A stretch of DNA of 9,108 bases from an uncultured Collinsella sp. (GTDB lineage Bacteria > Actinomycetota > Coriobacteriia > Coriobacteriales > Coriobacteriaceae). Shown here piece by piece: positions 6,358 to 9,108 of the stretch. Every line of letters starts with the position of its first letter. Position 1 is the stretch's first letter. The stretch lies in assembly GCA_900540095.1 (NCBI GenBank), contig UQEO01000078.1:1-9108 (forward strand), written 5' to 3'. A program made the position numbers and the translations under genes. Under the pieces are notes generated by a model that was not told where the DNA came from, did no database searches, and was given only the letters and a program-made list of their open reading frames with translations.

Positions 6358-8261
6358 TAGCAGCCCTCCTCTCGCGCGACCGTCTTGGATTCGGCCTCGT
6401 CCGAAACGTTAGAAGAACCGTCTGAGCAACCGATCAGCAAATCTGCCAACTCGTCGGCCAACGACTCAACCGTATAGAGGCCGTCCAAGCGTAGCGGCAC
6501 GTCTGCCCTCGCAAGCGCCAGCGCCATGCGCTGGGCAGCGGGAACACCCAAGCCGATCGACTTGAGCTCATCGGCATACGCAAAAACCTGAGCGGGCGTA
6601 CCCTCGGCAAACACCGTGCCCTCGTTCATCACGACAATACGGTCGCAGCAATTGGCAAGGTCATCCATACTGTGTGAGACCATGACGACGGTCAGGCCAT
6701 CGCGGTGAAGTCGATCGATGAGCCCCAGGAAATCACTGCGCGCCGCCGGATCGAGTCCCGCCATGGGCTCATCGAGCACCAGGACTTCGGGCTCCATGGC
6801 GAGCACGCCGGCGAATGCCACGCGCCGTTGCTGCCCGCCCGAAAGTTCAAAGGGGCTCTTGTCGCCCACCGTGGCCAGGTCGAGGCCTACGCGCGCGAGC
6901 GATGACGCAACGCGGCGGGCAACCTCGGTCTGTGACAAGCCAAGGTTATGCGGACCAAATGCCACGTCCTGTGCCACGGTCTCGGCAAACAGCTGACGCT
7001 CTGGATACTGAAACACCACGCCGACCTTGGCCTTAACCGCGGCGGCATCTTTCTTGTTTACCAGGTCGAGCCCCAGCGCATAAACAGAACCCTCCTGGGG
7101 ACGAATCAGGCCGTTGAGATGCTGAACCAGCGTCGATTTACCCGAACCGGTATGGCCCGCAAGGCCCAGGAACTCGCCACGACACACCGTTAGCGACACA
7201 TCACGCAACGCCCAAGGGCTGCTAGGGTCGTTGCCCCAGAGGGTCTGCTTGTTCGATGCGCCCTCGGCGGCTGAACGCTTGTGCCAACGGCGACGCTCGC
7301 GGGCGCTCAGCGAATAGCTATACGAAAGGTGCGAAATCTCGATGACGGGCTCTGACGCGTTGTCCTCATTGTCTGCCGGAACAGCGCCGTCAGCGATTTC
7401 CGACTGGGATGCGGAAGACTGCCCCGCGGTGCCCGCCTCACTTCGCTCGGTATAGGCCTGCGCAACCTCGGCAACCATATCCGCCTCGCGCACCTGCGCG
7501 TGAACGGGCACGCCCTTCGCACGAAGCGCCCTGCCAAGACAGCACGATGCCGGCATATCCAGGTTCAGCCGCGCGAGTTCGTCCGCCTGCGTCAAGATTT
7601 CATCGGGCGTGCCCAACATGGCAACGCGCCCCGCCCGAAACACCGCGACTCGATCGGCCTCGGCGGCCTCTTCCATAAAGTGCGTAATCATCACGATGGT
7701 CATGCCGCGTTCGTGCAGCGCGTGACAGGCCTTCATAAGGCCCTTGCGCCCGCGCGGATCGAGCATCGAGGACGTCTCGTCCAAAATGAGCACGCGCGGC
7801 TCCATGGCGAGCACGCCGGCAAGCGCCACGCGCTGCTTTTGTCCGCCCGAGAGAGCGTGGGTCTCGTGGCGCTCAAAGCCCACCAGACCCACGGCCTTCA
7901 GCGCCTCGCGCACGCGCTGCGCGATCTGGGCCGATTCGACCCCTAAGTTCTCGGGACCAAACGCAACATCGTCCTCGACAAGCGTCGCCACAAGCTGGTC
8001 GTCGGGATTCTGGAACACCATGCCCGCAGTCGAGCGGATATCGTAAACCAGCTCGGGATCGGACGCGTCCATGCCGTTGACGCACACCGTTCCCGTATCG
8101 GGCTGCAGCAGCGCGTTCAAATGCTTGGCAAACGTCGACTTGCCCGACCCGTTTCCGCCGAGGATGCAGAAAAACTCGCCATCCTCGATGTTCAGATCGA
8201 TGCCATCGAGCGCCAGTGCAGCACCGTCATAGCTAAAGGAAACGCCCCGACACTCAATCAT
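6357..8261 (-). CDS. ecfA: Fused ECF transporter ATPase (EcfA1-EcfA2 in one chain)
   Basis: A 634-residue protein with two complete ABC ATPase domains that power ECF vitamin uptake on the inner face of the membrane. Domain 1 (about 1-240): Walker A GGNGSGKST (35-43), Q-loop Gln84, signature LSGGQ (137-141), Walker B LILDE (158-162), D-loop SMLDP (165-169), switch His194. Domain 2 (about 305-580): GHTGSGKST (369-377), Gln418, LSGGQ (473-477), LVLDEP (494-499), AGLDP (501-505), His530. Domain 1 has DETSSMLDP where EcfA1 proteins have DEATSMLDP, and domain 2 has DEPMAGLDP as in EcfA2, so the order matches separate ecfA1-ecfA2 genes. A flexible, acidic, Ser/Ala-rich linker (about 271-305) joins them. 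Domain 2 also has an insertion of about 30 residues rich in Arg and Lys (318-348). All catalytic residues are present. Its start overlaps the ribU stop by 4 bases (ATGA). Confidence 0.94.
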   Translation of the reverse strand: MIECRGVSFSYDGAALALDGIDLNIEDGEFFCILGGNGSGKSTFAKHLNALLQPDTGTVCVNGMDASDPELVYDIRSTAGMVFQNPDDQLVATLVEDDVAFGPENLGVESAQIAQRVREALKAVGLVGFERHETHALSGGQKQRVALAGVLAMEPRVLILDETSSMLDPRGRKGLMKACHALHERGMTIVMITHFMEEAAEADRVAVFRAGRVAMLGTPDEILTQADELARLNLDMPASCCLGRALRAKGVPVHAQVREADMVAEVAQAYTERSEAGTAGQSSASQSEIADGAVPADNEDNASEPVIEISHLSYSYSLSARERRRWHKRSAAEGASNKQTLWGNDPSSPWALRDVSLTVCRGEFLGLAGHTGSGKSTLVQHLNGLIRPQEGSVYALGLDLVNKKDAAAVKAKVGVVFQYPERQLFAETVAQDVAFGPHNLGLSQTEVARRVASSLARVGLDLATVGDKSPFELSGGQQRRVAFAGVLAMEPEVLVLDEPMAGLDPAARSDFLGLIDRLHRDGLTVVMVSHSMDDLANCCDRIVVMNEGTVFAEGTPAQVFAYADELKSIGLGVPAAQRMALALARADVPLRLDGLYTVESLADELADLLIGCSDGSSNVSDEAESKTVAREEGC

Positions 8262-8848
8262 GCGCGGCCTTTGACCTGGTCCTTTTTAGGCGTGATGAGG
8301 TTGGAGACTGCCTTATACACCGCCAGTGTCAACACCGAGTTAAGCACGGTCTTGATAAGGTTGAACGGCAGCACGGCAGGAATCATGAGCGGGGCGATCA
8401 CATCGACCGAGCCATACCAGAACCATACGCCAATGGTAAGGTTTGCGACCATAGACAACGCCGTAGCGGCAATAACGCCGAGCACCAGGCCAATCACGGC
8501 ACCCTTATAGGTATGCATCTTCTGATAGACGATAGCCGCAGGCAGAATGTAGCCCAGCGTGGCAACCAGGTTCATAAGCGCGCCGACCCAGTCACCCGTG
8601 GTGAGCGCATGGATAACGATAGCCATAGCGGCAACAGCAGTGCCGGCGCCAGGACCATACGCAAACCCGCACACCATCGCCGGCACCAGCGACGGGTCAT
8701 ACGTCAAAAACGGCGCCGAGGGAAGGATGGGTAGCTGCACATACATAAACAACGCGCTCAAGGCACACATCAACGCCATGGTAACGAGCTGTTTGGTGCT
8801 CCACCTATTCGTGTTCTCAAAATGGATATGCTGCGACTGTTCAGACAT
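8258..8848 (-). CDS. ribU: Riboflavin ECF transporter S component (RibU)
   Basis: A 196-residue integral membrane protein that would bind riboflavin and hand it to the EcfA/EcfT module. It has about six hydrophobic segments (near 20-38, 52-65, 68-83, 87-108, 114-137 and 150-182) and a soluble N-terminus. The YDPSLVPAMVCGFAYGP stretch (50-66), NLVATLGY and PFNLIKTVLNS (161-171) resemble RibU family sequence. The FMN riboswitch directly upstream supports riboflavin or FMN as cargo. I chose the ATG at 8848: AGGTG sits 5 bases upstream, whereas the in-frame ATG at 8869 lies inside the conserved 3' end of the riboswitch and would code for riboswitch sequence. It is first in the cassette. If the riboswitch were absent, a different vitamin S component would be hard to exclude. 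Confidence 0.9.
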   Translation of the reverse strand: MSEQSQHIHFENTNRWSTKQLVTMALMCALSALFMYVQLPILPSAPFLTYDPSLVPAMVCGFAYGPGAGTAVAAMAIVIHALTTGDWVGALMNLVATLGYILPAAIVYQKMHTYKGAVIGLVLGVIAATALSMVANLTIGVWFWYGSVDVIAPLMIPAVLPFNLIKTVLNSVLTLAVYKAVSNLITPKKDQVKGRA

Positions 8849-8850
8849 AA

Positions 8851-8858
8851 GATCACCT
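8851..8858 (-). promoter_or_regulatory. ribU ribosome binding site next to riboswitch P1
   Basis: AGGTGATC lies 5 bases (from AGGTG) before the ribU ATG. The preceding GAGGC belongs to the closing stem P1 of the riboswitch, so ligand-stabilised pairing would crowd or hide this site. That favours control of translation start over transcription attenuation; no T-tract hairpin is seen between the riboswitch and ribU. Confidence 0.6.
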
Positions 8859-9044
8859 GCCTCTTTCATCCGGACTCTAACCGTTGGTACTGGGATCTCA
8901 CCAGTTCAGCCGGCATGCGAACCAACACACGCACGGGTCGCGGACTCATCGGCTCGGTCGCAGGCACCTCGCCTGTGCCACGGCACCCCTTTGGCACCGC
9001 CCGATTTACCGCCAGTGGGGAATTCCACCCCGCCCTGAAACAGC
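8859..9044 (-). ncRNA. FMN riboswitch (RFN element)
   Basis: Read on the minus strand, this leader shows the conserved core of the FMN aptamer in order: CAGGGCGGGGTGGAATTCCCC, then ACTGGCGGTAAA, then AGTCCGCGACCC, then CTGGTGAGATCCCAG, ACCAACGGTTAGAGTCCGGATG. Its closing stem P1 can be formed by GCTGTTTC (9037-9044) and GAAAGAGGC (8859-8867), with a mismatch or bulge. High FMN stabilises the fold and reduces expression of the downstream genes. Its variable arm P3 is enlarged: AUCGG/CCGAU and CGGU/ACCG stems enclose about 37 bases with further small hairpins (8959-8995). The downstream riboflavin transporter matches the usual targets of this riboswitch class. Confidence 0.95.
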
Positions 9045-9051
9045 AATTGCA

Positions 9052-9079
9052 AGTGTAGCACGAGCAATCGTTCGCGCAA
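9052..9079 (-). promoter_or_regulatory. Candidate promoter of the riboflavin unit
   Basis: TACACT (9052-9057), with an extended TGC in front, makes an extended -10 element. TTGCGC (9074-9079) lies 16 bases further up as a partial -35 (TTG matches). The predicted start falls near 9045, right at the 5' end of the riboswitch, which is the expected position. The rest of 9080-9108 shows nothing recognisable. Confidence 0.55.
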
Positions 9080-9108
9080 GTATGCCGAGGGTAATTTATG
9101 GTGGGGAT

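Noticed and set aside
8258..8869. Longer ribU starting at the ATG at 8869
   Set aside because: That ATG lies in the conserved GGATG end of the FMN aptamer, and a good ribosome binding site serves the ATG at 8848.
1..9108. CRISPR arrays, tRNA or rRNA genes, insertion sequences, prophage or toxin-antitoxin genes
   Set aside because: No regularly spaced repeats, no transposase or integrase motifs and no tRNA-like folds were recognised; all sizeable coding space is taken by metabolic and transport genes.

Overview
The window holds two divisions of biosynthesis and uptake genes, all on the minus strand, so the genome order of transcription runs from the right end of the window to the left. Base composition is GC-rich, the genes are densely packed, and protein flavour (fused ECF ATPases, arginine-sensitive-type NAGK, argC-argJ-argB-argD order) fits a high-GC Gram-positive bacterium. 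A gut Coriobacteriia member such as Collinsella is my best guess, but that is an inference from gene content and style, not proven by any marker in the window.

Right half (about 9108 down to 4515): a riboflavin uptake unit. A promoter-like sequence and an FMN riboswitch (RFN element) lead into a riboflavin-specific ECF S component (ribU), a single protein carrying both ECF ATPase domains (ecfA1-ecfA2 fusion) and the transmembrane coupling subunit EcfT. The three genes overlap by 4 and 1 bases, so they are probably translationally coupled. Two adjacent, clearly paralogous small proteins of the pyridoxamine-5'-phosphate-oxidase-like FMN-binding split-barrel family follow 30 and 54 bases later, with no convincing terminator before them, so they probably belong to the same FMN-controlled transcript. 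A long perfect 15-bp hairpin at 4517-4569 closes the unit.

Left half (about 4460 down to 1): an arginine biosynthesis operon, argC-argJ-argB-argD, with argD running off the left edge of the window. It starts from a 265-base intergenic region that holds the preceding hairpin, an A/T-rich dyad and an ARG-box-like half site. ArgB (N-acetylglutamate kinase), ArgC (N-acetyl-glutamyl-phosphate reductase) and ArgD (acetylornithine aminotransferase) make acetylornithine. ArgJ transfers its acetyl group back to glutamate, so the pathway runs as the acetyl-recycling cycle. The arg genes are separated by 69-134 bases, each gap containing an inverted repeat; the argC-argJ gap looks like a terminator or attenuator.

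No RNA genes other than the riboswitch, no mobile element, no CRISPR array and no plus-strand gene were found. The points most worth a second look are the tandem flavin-binding-type proteins attached to a riboflavin transporter, the fused and asymmetric ECF ATPase, and the possible attenuator between argC and argJ. I see no clearly unprecedented system.
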